Shown here in pieces: positions 1 through 9,107 of a DNA stretch of 39,439 nucleotides. The position numbers were made by a program, and so were the translations under genes. Numbering within the stretch: position 1 is the first letter of the stretch; each line of letters starts with the position of its first letter. Location of the stretch: NCBI GenBank assembly GCA_017961175.1, contig JAGCXV010000020.1, positions 1 to 39,439 of the forward strand, written 5' to 3'. The DNA comes from Bacteroidales bacterium (GTDB taxonomy: Bacteria > Bacteroidota > Bacteroidia > Bacteroidales > UBA932). Below the pieces are notes generated by a model. That model was not told where the DNA came from and searched no databases. It was given only the letters and a program-made list of their open reading frames with translations.

Positions 1-47
1 AGATTGTTAAACAGCGTCACGCGATGGAGGAGGAAGAGAATGATTAA
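1..47 (+). CDS. V-type ATPase subunit D, C-terminal end only (partial)
   Basis: The reading frame beginning at base 3 is open from the window edge and ends at TAA 45-47. It gives a charged tail of 14 residues (IVKQRHAMEEEEND). Subunit D is the central-stalk coiled-coil protein of V-type ATPases and normally ends in such a charged helical tail. In Bacteroidota its gene precedes the subunit I gene, which starts here at base 40, so the two overlap by 8 bases. The call rests on the order of the operon and the nature of the tail, because too little protein is visible for a family match. Confidence 0.6.
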   Translation, partial: IVKQRHAMEEEEND

Positions 48-1863
48 GCAGATGACAAAATACAGCTTCGTGGTATTCCACGAGGACACTCCGGCCTTCC
101 TCGAGACTCTGAAGCAGCTTGGCCTGATGGACATTACACGTTCATCCAAGCCTGCCACGGAAAACTCCAGAAAGCTGTTTGACGAAATCCACCGTTACTC
201 CACAGCGCTGAAGGAACTTAAGGCCGCACGCAAGGAAGCTGGCAAGGACATTCCTGAATGCCCTCTCGGCGATGCCGAAGAAATAGTTTCCCGCTGCCAC
301 ACCCTTTCTGGAGAAATCAGGAATATCAAGGCGGAACTCGTGCTTTTGGATGACGAATACAAGGCGGCTCTTCCTTGGGGAGCATTCAGTGAAGACACAA
401 TAGCCAAAATCAAGGCTCTCGGTCTCACTCCTTGTTTTGTTAGCCTTCCAGCAAAGAAGTTCGACGAATCCCTTAAAGAAAAATACGCCCTTGAAATCAT
501 ATCGCAGACCCCTGACAAGGTCAATATGGTAATCCTTCTCTCTTCAGGAGAAAGGCTCAAGGGCAAGTTCAAGACGGTTGACCCTCCAAAGGAATCAGCT
601 GATTCCATCCAGAAGCGCATCCGGGAAAAAGAATCCCTGCTGGAAGAGAAAGAGACCGAGATCAAGGCGCTAGCATCCCGCATAGATACTGTTGAAGGCA
701 GAATCGGCTCCCTCAAGGCAGATGCGGAAGTCCTCCTGGCCGGAGAAAGCAGCGTCAAGGCAGCCGAGAACACCATTGACGTCCTGACTGGATTCGCGCC
801 TAAGGAAAACTCCGCTGAAATTGAAGCCGCATTGGACAACACTTCAGACGGAGTATACTGGACAGCAGAGAACGCAAAGGTTGAAGACAATCCTCCTATC
901 GCTCTCAAGAACAACTGGTACACCAGGATGTTCGCAGTCCTGACAGATATGTACGGAAGGCCGGCATACAACGAGTTCGACCCTACTCCTTACATTTCCA
1001 TATTCTTCCTTCTGTTCTTTGCGATGTGTATGGGAGATGCAGGATACGGAATCCTTCTGATTATCATTGCATTGCTTCTCAGAAAGGCAAAGGGTGCCGC
1101 ACAGTTCGCCCCCCTGGTGCTGACTCTGGGCATCGCCACCTTTGTCGTGGGATTCCTGCTCCACACCTTCTTTGGAATAGACATTTCCCAGGTAAGCTGG
1201 ATTCCGGATGGCGCCAAGAAATTCATGATCACCGGAAAGATTGCCGGGTATGACGCCCAGATGGTGCTTGCCCTGGCGATCGGTGTTCTCCATATCTGCG
1301 TCGCGATGATGGTCAAGGCCATTTATGCGGTCAAGAAGAAAGGATTTGTCAACTCTCTTGGAACTATCGGATGGACCCTGCTTATAGTCGGCGGAGTGAT
1401 CGTAGGAGCATTAGCCCTTGGCGCAAACCTCGACAAATCACTGGTTAAGATAATAATTATAGTATTTGGAATTGTCTCTGCGATAGGCATATTCCTGCTC
1501 AACGACATACACCGCAATCCGCTTAAGAATATCGGCAGCGGACTGTGGGAGACTTACAATACCGTAACCGGACTCCTCGGCGATGTGCTCAGTTACATAA
1601 GGCTCTATGCACTGGGACTTGCCGGAGGAATGCTTGGAGCAGCCTTCAACCAGCTTGGAGGAATGCTTCTTCCGGAAGGTGGCGGATTCAGCGTTATGTG
1701 GATATTCTTCATAATCATCGTGGTCTTCGGCCACGTGCTGAACCTTGCGATGTGCTGCCTCGGAGCATTTGTGCACCCTCTCAGGCTAAACTTCCTGGAG
1801 TTCTTCAAGAACAGCGGCTACGAGGGAAGCGGAAAGACTTATAAACCATTGACAAACAAATAA
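40..1863 (+). CDS. ntpI: V-type ATP synthase/ATPase subunit I (membrane stator subunit a)
   Basis: Subunit I is the membrane stator of the V/A-type ATPase. It forms the ion half-channels against the K ring and anchors the peripheral stalks. The 607-residue product has the family layout: a soluble, coiled-coil-rich first half (to about residue 310) and a C-terminal half with several membrane segments. The family's conserved arginine helix is visible near residue 520 (YIRLYALGLAGGMLG). I chose ATG 40 over the upstream TTG at 4 because the family usually starts with a short MI-K-M-K-Y/F-type sequence. A purine-rich GGAGGAGGA lies just before it, unusual in a phylum with weak Shine-Dalgarno use. 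It is followed after 24 bases by the K subunit. Whether the complex makes or uses ATP cannot be read from this gene. Confidence 0.95.
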   Translation: MIKQMTKYSFVVFHEDTPAFLETLKQLGLMDITRSSKPATENSRKLFDEIHRYSTALKELKAARKEAGKDIPECPLGDAEEIVSRCHTLSGEIRNIKAELVLLDDEYKAALPWGAFSEDTIAKIKALGLTPCFVSLPAKKFDESLKEKYALEIISQTPDKVNMVILLSSGERLKGKFKTVDPPKESADSIQKRIREKESLLEEKETEIKALASRIDTVEGRIGSLKADAEVLLAGESSVKAAENTIDVLTGFAPKENSAEIEAALDNTSDGVYWTAENAKVEDNPPIALKNNWYTRMFAVLTDMYGRPAYNEFDPTPYISIFFLLFFAMCMGDAGYGILLIIIALLLRKAKGAAQFAPLVLTLGIATFVVGFLLHTFFGIDISQVSWIPDGAKKFMITGKIAGYDAQMVLALAIGVLHICVAMMVKAIYAVKKKGFVNSLGTIGWTLLIVGGVIVGALALGANLDKSLVKIIIIVFGIVSAIGIFLLNDIHRNPLKNIGSGLWETYNTVTGLLGDVLSYIRLYALGLAGGMLGAAFNQLGGMLLPEGGGFSVMWIFFIIIVVFGHVLNLAMCCLGAFVHPLRLNFLEFFKNSGYEGSGKTYKPLTNK

Positions 1864-2313
<450 letters not shown>

Positions 2314-2315
2314 TT

Positions 2316-3707
2316 ATGACGCTGATAAAGTCCATTTCAGGGATTAGGGGCACCATCGGAGGAAATCTCGGTGATGCCCTTACTCCGATAGATGCTGTCA
2401 AGTTTACTGCCGCCTATTGCACCCGTCTGAGGAATCTTTATCCTGGAAAAAGGTGCAAGGTCGTTGTCGGAAGGGATGCGCGCCTTAGCGGCACAATGCT
2501 GCGCAACATAGTTTGCGGAACGCTGATTTCCTGCGGTGTGGACGTTGTGGACGCCGGCCTGGCTTCCACCCCTACCACGGAGATGGCTGTTATTCTGGAA
2601 AAGGCAGACGGCGGAATCATTCTCACCGCTTCCCATAACCCAAGGCAGTGGAACGCACTCAAGCTCCTCAACAGCAAGGGAGAATTCCTCACAGCAGATG
2701 ACGGGGCAAGGCTTCTGGAATTCGCCGAGAAAGAAGATTTCACATTCGTGGATGTGGACAATCTCGGGAAAATCGTTGAAAAGGATTTCACCCTGGCACA
2801 CATAGACGCAGTTCTTGCAGATCCGCTGGTTGATATCGAGGCCATCAAGAGCGCCGGTTTCAAGGCGGTTCTGGACGCCATCAATTCAGTTGGCGGAACC
2901 ACAATGCCTATCCTCTTGGAAAAACTAGGCGTTGAGTGCATCAAGCTGAACTGCGAGCCAACAGGAGATTTCGCCCACAATCCGGAGCCGCTTCCTGCTA
3001 ACCTGACAGGTCTTTCAAATGCAGTGATCGGGAACAATGCGGATATGGGAATCTCCGTAGATCCGGATGTGGACCGCCTTGCATTCTTCTGCCAGGACGG
3101 ATCTCCGTTCGGCGAGGAATACACCCTAGTAAGCGTTGCCTCTTATGTTCTGGAAAAGAATCCGGGCCCTACCGTTTCAAACCTTTCTTCCACAAGGGCG
3201 CTCAGGGATGTTACCGAGGCTGCCGGACAGAAGTACTATCCTGCCGCTGTCGGTGAGGTAAACGTCACCACCAAGATGCACGAGGTTGGCGCTGTCATCG
3301 GCGGAGAAGGAAACGGCGGTGTCATTTATCCAGCCCTCCATCACGGAAGAGACGCCTATATGGGTGTTGCGCTCTTCCTTTCAAACCTTGCCCACAAGAA
3401 ACTGAAAATGACTGAGCTCAGGGATTCTTACCCTCAGTATTTCATTTCCAAGAACAGGATCGAGGTTTCCAACCCGGAACTGGTGGACAGGATTCTGGCA
3501 AAAGTCACAGATGCATTTGCAGATTTCAACCCTCTTACCATAGACGGAGTCAAGATAGACTTTGAGGAAGAAAGAAGCTGGGCTCAGATGCGCAAGTCCA
3601 ACACCGAGCCAATCATCCGCCTGTACTGCGAAGCTCCTACCCAGCAGCAGGCAGAGGAATTGGCCGGCAGGATCAAAGATTTGGCGAACAACATTATAAA
3701 CGCATAG
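2316..3707 (+). CDS. Phosphohexomutase (phosphoglucosamine/phosphomannomutase family)
   Basis: An alpha-D-phosphohexomutase of 463 residues that moves a phosphate between C1 and C6 of a hexose or hexosamine. All four family signatures are visible: the phosphoserine loop TASHNP (104-109, Ser106), the metal loop DPDVDR (249-254), the sugar-binding loop GEGNGG (330-335) and the phosphate-binding loop SNTEPIIR (428-435). The metal loop has Val where many members have Gly, which is common in the GlmM-like group of Bacteroidota and archaea. GlmM (glucosamine-1-phosphate for UDP-GlcNAc and peptidoglycan) is the likeliest role, but phosphomannomutase cannot be excluded. It starts 2 bases after ntpK, and the DUF1343 gene starts 4 bases after its stop, so the three are probably co-transcribed. 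Confidence 0.88.
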   Translation: MTLIKSISGIRGTIGGNLGDALTPIDAVKFTAAYCTRLRNLYPGKRCKVVVGRDARLSGTMLRNIVCGTLISCGVDVVDAGLASTPTTEMAVILEKADGGIILTASHNPRQWNALKLLNSKGEFLTADDGARLLEFAEKEDFTFVDVDNLGKIVEKDFTLAHIDAVLADPLVDIEAIKSAGFKAVLDAINSVGGTTMPILLEKLGVECIKLNCEPTGDFAHNPEPLPANLTGLSNAVIGNNADMGISVDPDVDRLAFFCQDGSPFGEEYTLVSVASYVLEKNPGPTVSNLSSTRALRDVTEAAGQKYYPAAVGEVNVTTKMHEVGAVIGGEGNGGVIYPALHHGRDAYMGVALFLSNLAHKKLKMTELRDSYPQYFISKNRIEVSNPELVDRILAKVTDAFADFNPLTIDGVKIDFEEERSWAQMRKSNTEPIIRLYCEAPTQQQAEELAGRIKDLANNIINA

Positions 3708-3711
3708 CAAG

Positions 3712-4860
3712 ATGTTCTCTTTCAGGACCTCGGACATATTCAGACAGGAAGACATCGTCCTTCACAAAGGGCGTATAATGGTTATCTGCAACCAGTCTGC
3801 CTGGAATCCGGAGACACGCCAATATGTCTTCGAGGGATTCTTTGAAAGAGGCAACCTCTCGTGCGTGATGGTTCCGCCGTTAAACGGACTGGCAGACCAT
3901 CCCCTTTCCGCTTCCGTTCCTTTCAACGCTATCAGTGAAGACAGCGAAGGCTATATGCGCTTCAGCGAGGATGATTTCGCTTCCACCGATGCGCTTGTGG
4001 TTGAACTTCAGGATGCCGGATGCCGCTATTTCGATACCCCTAACCTGATTTATGCCCTGTTTTCCTTCCTCTGCGACAGGGATGCGGATTTCCCTGTTTA
4101 CATAATAGACAGGCCTAATCCTGGAGGAAGGCAGGTGGAGGGCACTGCTCTCAGAGCCGGTTACAGGTCTCACAAGGGCATCGAGGGCATACCGCACAGG
4201 TATGGAATGACCATCGGAGAACTGTCCTATTATCTATACGGAAGGCTTGGCGCCAAGTTCCCGCTCCACATTATTTCCTGCAATGCAACTCCTGTGGGGA
4301 AACTTGTAATGAGCTGGACCGTGCCTCTTTCCGAAGATTTCGGCAATTTCTTCACTCACGCTTTCTATAGCGGACAGTATTTGTGGAAGGGAACAAACAT
4401 AACTCCCGGTGAAGGCACCGTACGTCCTTATGAACTCTTCGGAGCTCCATTTATGGAAGGTACAAGGCTTGACGACCATCCTCTGTTCGCCGATGAAGGA
4501 GTCTTTGCCCGCTGGGCTTCATTCACACCTATGGGCGGTAGATACAACAGGGAAAGATGTTTCGGATACCAGCTGCTGCTGACACCAGAAAGCCAGTATA
4601 ACTCTCTGGCACACTCCTTGCGTCTTATCCGGTGCGCCAAGGATTACTCACCGGCTTTCCGATTCCTTGAAAAAGAGCCCGGCAAGGATATGAGCCGCAT
4701 ACAGATGCTTGTGGGAGACAAGGATTTGCTGGACTTCATAGAAGGAAACGCTAGCTGGGAGGACACCAAGGAACACATCAAGCTCGAAGAGCAGAAATGG
4801 ATTAAGAAGACAAGAAAAGACCTCCTCTACGAAGACGAGCCTCTTTTCAGGATAAAGTAA
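3712..4860 (+). CDS. DUF1343 (NamZ-like) protein with altered active-site motif
   Basis: This 382-residue protein belongs to the DUF1343 family. Known members include NamZ, an exo-beta-N-acetylmuramidase that removes terminal MurNAc from peptidoglycan fragments. Family landmarks are present: QDAGCRYFDT (about 100-109), DRPNPGGRQVEG (133-144), HRYGMTIGEL (162-171) and WKGTNITPGEGTVRPYELFGAP (about 224-245). The usual PEHG motif near the N-terminus, which carries the proposed catalytic Glu, reads PLNG here (56-59). The SPNMPT-type segment is also not recognisable. No signal peptide is visible, whereas many Bacteroidota NamZ proteins are exported. I infer a cytoplasmic, divergent subfamily with lost or changed glycosidase activity. 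It follows a sugar-phosphate mutase by 4 bases. Confidence 0.8.
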   Translation: MFSFRTSDIFRQEDIVLHKGRIMVICNQSAWNPETRQYVFEGFFERGNLSCVMVPPLNGLADHPLSASVPFNAISEDSEGYMRFSEDDFASTDALVVELQDAGCRYFDTPNLIYALFSFLCDRDADFPVYIIDRPNPGGRQVEGTALRAGYRSHKGIEGIPHRYGMTIGELSYYLYGRLGAKFPLHIISCNATPVGKLVMSWTVPLSEDFGNFFTHAFYSGQYLWKGTNITPGEGTVRPYELFGAPFMEGTRLDDHPLFADEGVFARWASFTPMGGRYNRERCFGYQLLLTPESQYNSLAHSLRLIRCAKDYSPAFRFLEKEPGKDMSRIQMLVGDKDLLDFIEGNASWEDTKEHIKLEEQKWIKKTRKDLLYEDEPLFRIK

Positions 4861-4885
4861 ATTAACAAGAAACGATACAGACAAG

Positions 4886-5689
4886 ATGAATCCGATTTTA
4901 CAGGAAAAGAAGTTTTCTCCCGCCGAGAGACAGATTATCATTGAGGAAGGCGAGTGCATGACCATCAAGGGTTCCATCATCAAGACCTCCCTTCTTCTGG
5001 TTTTGCTTTTGGTTGCCGCCTGCTTTGCCTGGAAGGTAACCAACACTTCCATCAACCCTTCCGCTCCGATGTACTACCTTCTCGGCGGAGTAATAGGAGG
5101 CTTCATTCTGGCGATGATCATAACCTTCAAGCCAAAGACCGCTCCATACCTGTCTCCGATATACGCTGCAGCGGAAGGCCTGGCATTGGGCTGTATTTCT
5201 GCAGTTTATAACGGATATGCGATTGCATCCGCCCAGGCAAACGGAACCGCTGTCGACCCTAACGGCATCAGTAGCCTGATTTCCGGAGCGATACTGCTTA
5301 CCGTAATCACTACTTTCGTTATGCTGTTTCTATACCGTACAGGTGCTATTAAGGTCAACGACAAGTTCAACAGGATAATCAAGGTTGCCCTGATTTCAAT
5401 CCTTGTTTTCTACGCCATCGGCATCCTCGTTGCCCTGTTCGGAGGCACAGACGGACAGTTCTACCAGCTGTTCTTCGGAAACAGCATCCTTGCTATCGTG
5501 ATAAACGTGATAATAGTTGCAGTTGCGGCCTTCTCCCTTATGCAGGACTTCGACCTCATAGTCAAGGGCAGCCAGATGGGCGCTCCTAAGTATATGGAGT
5601 GGTATGCAGCATTCGGCCTTATGGTCACTCTGGTATGGCTTTACCTCGAGATTCTGAGGCTTCTGTCCAGGATTCAGAGCAGAAACTGA
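4886..5689 (+). CDS. Bax inhibitor-1/YccA family membrane protein
   Basis: A 267-residue integral membrane protein with about seven hydrophobic segments after a soluble N-terminus of about 25 residues. The C-terminal part (MQDFDLIVKGSQ, then YMEWYAAFGLMVTLVWLYLEILRLLS) is characteristic of the bacterial YccA-like branch of the Bax inhibitor-1 superfamily. Studied members of the superfamily are pH-sensitive calcium leak channels, and YccA modulates FtsH proteolysis in E. coli. Which applies here is unknown. It starts 25 bases after the DUF1343 stop with no recognisable -7 element between, so it is probably the last gene of the V-ATPase transcription unit; the next gene has its own promoter. 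Confidence 0.85.
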   Translation: MNPILQEKKFSPAERQIIIEEGECMTIKGSIIKTSLLLVLLLVAACFAWKVTNTSINPSAPMYYLLGGVIGGFILAMIITFKPKTAPYLSPIYAAAEGLALGCISAVYNGYAIASAQANGTAVDPNGISSLISGAILLTVITTFVMLFLYRTGAIKVNDKFNRIIKVALISILVFYAIGILVALFGGTDGQFYQLFFGNSILAIVINVIIVAVAAFSLMQDFDLIVKGSQMGAPKYMEWYAAFGLMVTLVWLYLEILRLLSRIQSRN

Positions 5690-5707
5690 AGAAAATCGTC
5701 ACAATAT

Positions 5708-5737
5708 TTTGATATAACGGCAAAATCCGTATATTTG
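5708..5737 (+). promoter_or_regulatory. Bacteroidota-type promoter of rpmE2
   Basis: TATATTTG at 5730-5737 matches the -7 consensus TAnnTTTG. TTTG at 5708-5711 matches the -33 element with an 18-base spacer. The predicted transcription start near 5742 gives a leader of roughly 22 bases before the rpmE2 ATG. This is the only promoter in the window for which I see both elements exactly. Confidence 0.75.
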
Positions 5738-5763
5738 CACCCCGAATTAAAAATCATTTGCAA

Positions 5764-6009
5764 ATGAAAAAGTCTATACATCCCGAAACCTACCGACTTG
5801 TAGCTTTCAAGGATATGTCTAACGATGAGGTATTCATCACACGCAGCTGTGAGGCTACCAAGGAGACAATTGAAATAGACGGCCAGACCTACCCTTTGGT
5901 AAAGGTAGAAATCTCCAGCTCATCCCACCCGTTCTATACCGGTAAGATGAAGCTCGTAGACACCGCCGGCCGCGTTGACAAGTTCTACAGCCGTTATAAG
6001 AAGAAATAA
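5764..6009 (+). CDS. rpmE2: 50S ribosomal protein L31 type B
   Basis: An 81-residue ribosomal protein beginning [11 protein letters not shown] and ending [11 protein letters not shown]. It lacks the zinc-binding cysteines of type A L31, so it is the C-minus (type B, YkgM-like) form usual in Bacteroidota. It binds the large subunit at the central protuberance and helps bridge the subunits. ATG 5764 is chosen over the in-frame TTG at 5758 because the family starts with M-K. The gene is monocistronic, with its own promoter upstream and a strong terminator at 6032-6066. Confidence 0.96.
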   Translation: MKKSIHPETYRLVAFKDMSNDEVFITRSCEATKETIEIDGQTYPLVKVEISSSSHPFYTGKMKLVDTAGRVDKFYSRYKKK

Positions 6010-6031
6010 GGCCGTAGCATTTAGGTTGAAG

Positions 6032-6066
6032 AAGAGATGGTTCAAGGAACTGTCTCTTTTTTTTTT
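6032..6066 (+). terminator. Intrinsic terminator after rpmE2
   Basis: A 12-base-pair stem pairs AAGAGATGGTTC (6032-6043) with GAACTGTCTCTT (6047-6058). It contains two G-T wobbles and has a 3-base loop, and a run of ten T (6057-6066) follows. It isolates rpmE2 from the restriction-modification gene downstream. Confidence 0.92.
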
Positions 6067-6098
6067 ATCCCCGCTCCGAAATTTAGACGGAATTTATG

Positions 6099-6106
6099 TA
6101 AATTTG
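6099..6106 (+). promoter_or_regulatory. Candidate -7 element for the MmeI-like gene
   Basis: TAAATTTG matches TAnnTTTG and lies 26 bases before ATG 6133, just after the rpmE2 terminator. No exact TTTG is seen at the -33 position. Its location between a terminator and a lone gene supports the assignment. Confidence 0.55.
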
Positions 6107-6132
6107 GGATGTAATGAAAGAATTGTGCAGAT

Positions 6133-9084
6133 ATGAGTAAGACAACAAAAAAGCAAGCCGTTAGAGCTTTTATAAAGCAATGGCACAGTAAAGGGTATGA
6201 GAAGGGTGAATCGCAGAGTTTCTGGCACTCCTTGCTTCATAATGTCTTGGATGTTGAAGATCCCACGCAAATTATAGAATTTGAAATTCCGGTAAAGACT
6301 CTCACCAAGGAAAAAGGTTCTGATTTCATTGATGCCTACATACACTCGACAAAAGTTCTTATCGAGCAAAAAAGTTCCAGCAAGAGTCTCAGCGATATAA
6401 TAAAACAGAGCGACGGGTCATTCCTTACTCCCTATCAGCAGGCACGACGCTATGCAGAAGGACTCCCTCTTTCACTGAAACCACGCTGGATTGTTTGCTG
6501 CAATTTCACGACTTTCGAGGTACACGATATGGAGCATCCCAACGATGATCCTCAAATAATTGAACTCAAAGAACTAGAGAGAGACTACTATCGTCTGGAA
6601 TTTCTCGTAAAGACAGATAATCTTCATCTGAAGAAGGAAGAAGCAATTTCTCTCCAGGCCGGGGAAATTGTCGGAGCATTGTATGATAAGCTTCTATCTC
6701 AGTATAAGAACCCTGAGAATCCTGATTCTCAGAAAAGTCTCAACAAATTGTGCGTTAGGCTGGTATTCTGTCTTTATGCAGAGGATGCAGAAATTTTTGG
6801 AACAAAGAATATGTTCCACGATTACCTGTCCAGATTTGAGGCTGCGGATTTTAGGGAAAAACTTATCAAACTCTTCAGAATACTCGACACCAAATCAGAA
6901 TATAGAGATCCATACGAAGATGAGAATCTGCTAGCCTTTCCATACGTAAACGGAGGTATGTTTTCGGGAGATATTGAGATTCCGCGTATAACTGAAGAAA
7001 TCCGCACTTTGATACTTCAAAGAGCAAGCGATGATTTTGACTGGAGCCTTATCTCCCCTACTATTTTTGGAGCCGTATTCGAGAGCACTCTAAATCCGGA
7101 AACAAGACATTCCGGTGGAATGCATTATACCTCTATCGAGAACATCCATAAGGTAATTGATCCACTTTTCCTCAGCGATCTGAAAGAAGAACTCCGTCAA
7201 ATCAAAGCAATTAAAGAAATAAAAGCCAGAAAGCAGAAAGCAATTGGTTTTCAGGATAAGATATCTCGACTGAGATTTCTTGACCCTGCATGTGGAAGCG
7301 GTAATTTCCTGACGGAATCCTATACTAGCCTGAGGCGTTTGGAAAACGAGGCAATAAAAATCATTTACGGAAAAGACCGTATAATTGGAGACCTTGTTAA
7401 TCCAATAAAGGTTTCAATTAATCAATTCTATGGCATAGAGATAAACGATTTCGCCTGTTCGGTGGCCCAGACTGCTCTCTGGATAGCAGAGAGCCAGATG
7501 CTGCAGGAAACCGAGGAGATTGTCGGATTCAACATAGATCCTCTTCCGCTAAAGGCTTACACAAACATAAAGGAAGGAAATGCATTAAGACTCAGCTGGA
7601 CGGAATGGGAGATACCGGAAAACAACCCTTCAATATATGCCAACCATGCAAACATTTATCCAACATTTGATAAGGAAAAGGGATGGCTTTCTGAACCTGA
7701 ACCTCAGACAAAATATAACACGGTTGATGTCTATAGTCGCCACATAGAAATACGCCAGAAGACAGAGCCTGAAACCTACCATGTTGACTTTGACTACATT
7801 ATGGGCAACCCGCCATTTTTGGGATATTCCTTACAAAACAAAAGGCAAAAAGATGATATACTTGATACCTTTATTGACAAAAATGGCAAGACCTACAAAT
7901 CAGCTGGCAAACTTGACTATGTATCAGGATGGTTCTATAAAGCCAGTAAGTATATTAAAGGGACTAAATGCAGAGTTGCCTTCGTTTCCACAAACAGTAT
8001 ATCTCAAGGTGAACAAGTTGCAGCAGTGTGGAATCCTCTTAAAGAATTGTTTGATATCCACATAGATTTTGCTTACAGGACTTTTAGATGGGATAGTGAT
8101 TCTTCAGATAAGGCACATGTCCATGTTGTAATAATCGGGTTTTCTTATGACAAATCTTACATTAATAGAATTATATTTGATGGCAACTATGCCACCAAAG
8201 TTAATACTATCAATACTTATTTACTGAACGCTCCTGATATTTGTATTGAAAGCAGAAAAATCCCTCTTTGTCAAGTGCCTGAAATGGTTACTGGAAATAG
8301 ACCAGCCGATGGAGGCTACCTTATAATTGAATCTAAAGATTATGAGGCGTTTATAAAGGCAGAACCAAAATCAGAATCATTTATTAAAAAGTTAATCGGA
8401 GCAGAAGAATTCATTAACAACAAAAAAAGGTATTGCCTGTGGCTTGTCAATGCCTCTCCAGCTGAAATACGCAGTATGCCAATGGTTTTAGAGAGAGTTG
8501 AACTCTGCAAGCAAGATAGATTGATATCACCTGATATAGGACGCAGGAAATTAGCTGACACTCCTCATCTATTCAGAGAGATTCAAAATCCAAAATCATA
8601 TATAATAGTACCAGCTACTTCTTCCGAAAAAAGAATGTACATTCCTATAGGGTTTCTGGGAGATGATACTATACCCACCAACGCTTGTATTATAATTAAA
8701 GATGCTAATCTATATCATTTTGGTATACTCACTTCTTCTATCCACATGGCATGGATGCGAACTGTTGCAGGAAGATTGGAAATGAGATATCGCTATTCTA
8801 AAGATATAGTATACAATAATTTCCCTTGGCCAAAAACAACTAACACCCAAAAGGAAAGGATAGAAAAAACCGCTCAAGCGATACTTGATGCCAGAGCTCT
8901 TTACCCAGATAACAGTTTGGCTGACTTATACGATGATATAACTATGCCAATAGAACTCCGAAAGGCTCATCGCGATAATGACAATGCGGTATTGGAGGCA
9001 TACGGACTTCCAAAGAACAGCACTGAGAACGAGATTGTTTCTCACTTGTTCTCTTTATATGAGAAACTTACATCTAAGCAATAA
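6133..9084 (+). CDS. MmeI-like type IIL restriction-modification enzyme (fused nuclease, methylase and specificity)
   Basis: A single 983-residue protein with the MmeI layout: an N-terminal PD-(D/E)XK nuclease, helical spacer, gamma-class N6-adenine methyltransferase, target-recognition region and C-terminal domain. The nuclease motif is visible as D67 with E78-Q-K80. Methylase motif I is LDPACGSGNFL (383-393) and motif IV is NPPF (559-562). Residues about 640-900 would be the target-recognition region. Known relatives use one recognition domain for both cutting and one-strand methylation, and need no separate methylase gene, which fits its lone position. The gene is poorer in GC than its neighbours, most of all in the recognition part (15 of 60 bases are G or C at 8161-8220, against 29 of 60 at 7501-7560). 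This suggests horizontal acquisition. A methylase-only orphan is less likely because the nuclease residues are intact. Confidence 0.88.
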   Translation: MSKTTKKQAVRAFIKQWHSKGYEKGESQSFWHSLLHNVLDVEDPTQIIEFEIPVKTLTKEKGSDFIDAYIHSTKVLIEQKSSSKSLSDIIKQSDGSFLTPYQQARRYAEGLPLSLKPRWIVCCNFTTFEVHDMEHPNDDPQIIELKELERDYYRLEFLVKTDNLHLKKEEAISLQAGEIVGALYDKLLSQYKNPENPDSQKSLNKLCVRLVFCLYAEDAEIFGTKNMFHDYLSRFEAADFREKLIKLFRILDTKSEYRDPYEDENLLAFPYVNGGMFSGDIEIPRITEEIRTLILQRASDDFDWSLISPTIFGAVFESTLNPETRHSGGMHYTSIENIHKVIDPLFLSDLKEELRQIKAIKEIKARKQKAIGFQDKISRLRFLDPACGSGNFLTESYTSLRRLENEAIKIIYGKDRIIGDLVNPIKVSINQFYGIEINDFACSVAQTALWIAESQMLQETEEIVGFNIDPLPLKAYTNIKEGNALRLSWTEWEIPENNPSIYANHANIYPTFDKEKGWLSEPEPQTKYNTVDVYSRHIEIRQKTEPETYHVDFDYIMGNPPFLGYSLQNKRQKDDILDTFIDKNGKTYKSAGKLDYVSGWFYKASKYIKGTKCRVAFVSTNSISQGEQVAAVWNPLKELFDIHIDFAYRTFRWDSDSSDKAHVHVVIIGFSYDKSYINRIIFDGNYATKVNTINTYLLNAPDICIESRKIPLCQVPEMVTGNRPADGGYLIIESKDYEAFIKAEPKSESFIKKLIGAEEFINNKKRYCLWLVNASPAEIRSMPMVLERVELCKQDRLISPDIGRRKLADTPHLFREIQNPKSYIIVPATSSEKRMYIPIGFLGDDTIPTNACIIIKDANLYHFGILTSSIHMAWMRTVAGRLEMRYRYSKDIVYNNFPWPKTTNTQKERIEKTAQAILDARALYPDNSLADLYDDITMPIELRKAHRDNDNAVLEAYGLPKNSTENEIVSHLFSLYEKLTSKQ

Positions 9085-9107
9085 TACAGAAATTTGTAAT
9101 TTTTTTA

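Noticed and set aside
195-971. 258-codon minus-strand frame inside ntpI
   Set aside because: It is Ser/Arg-rich low-quality translation opposite a conserved V-ATPase subunit, with no promoter or motif.
6057-6066. Run of ten T upstream of the MmeI-like gene as a phase-variation tract
   Set aside because: It is the T-run of a strong terminator hairpin and lies outside both the coding region and the promoter spacer of the restriction-modification gene.
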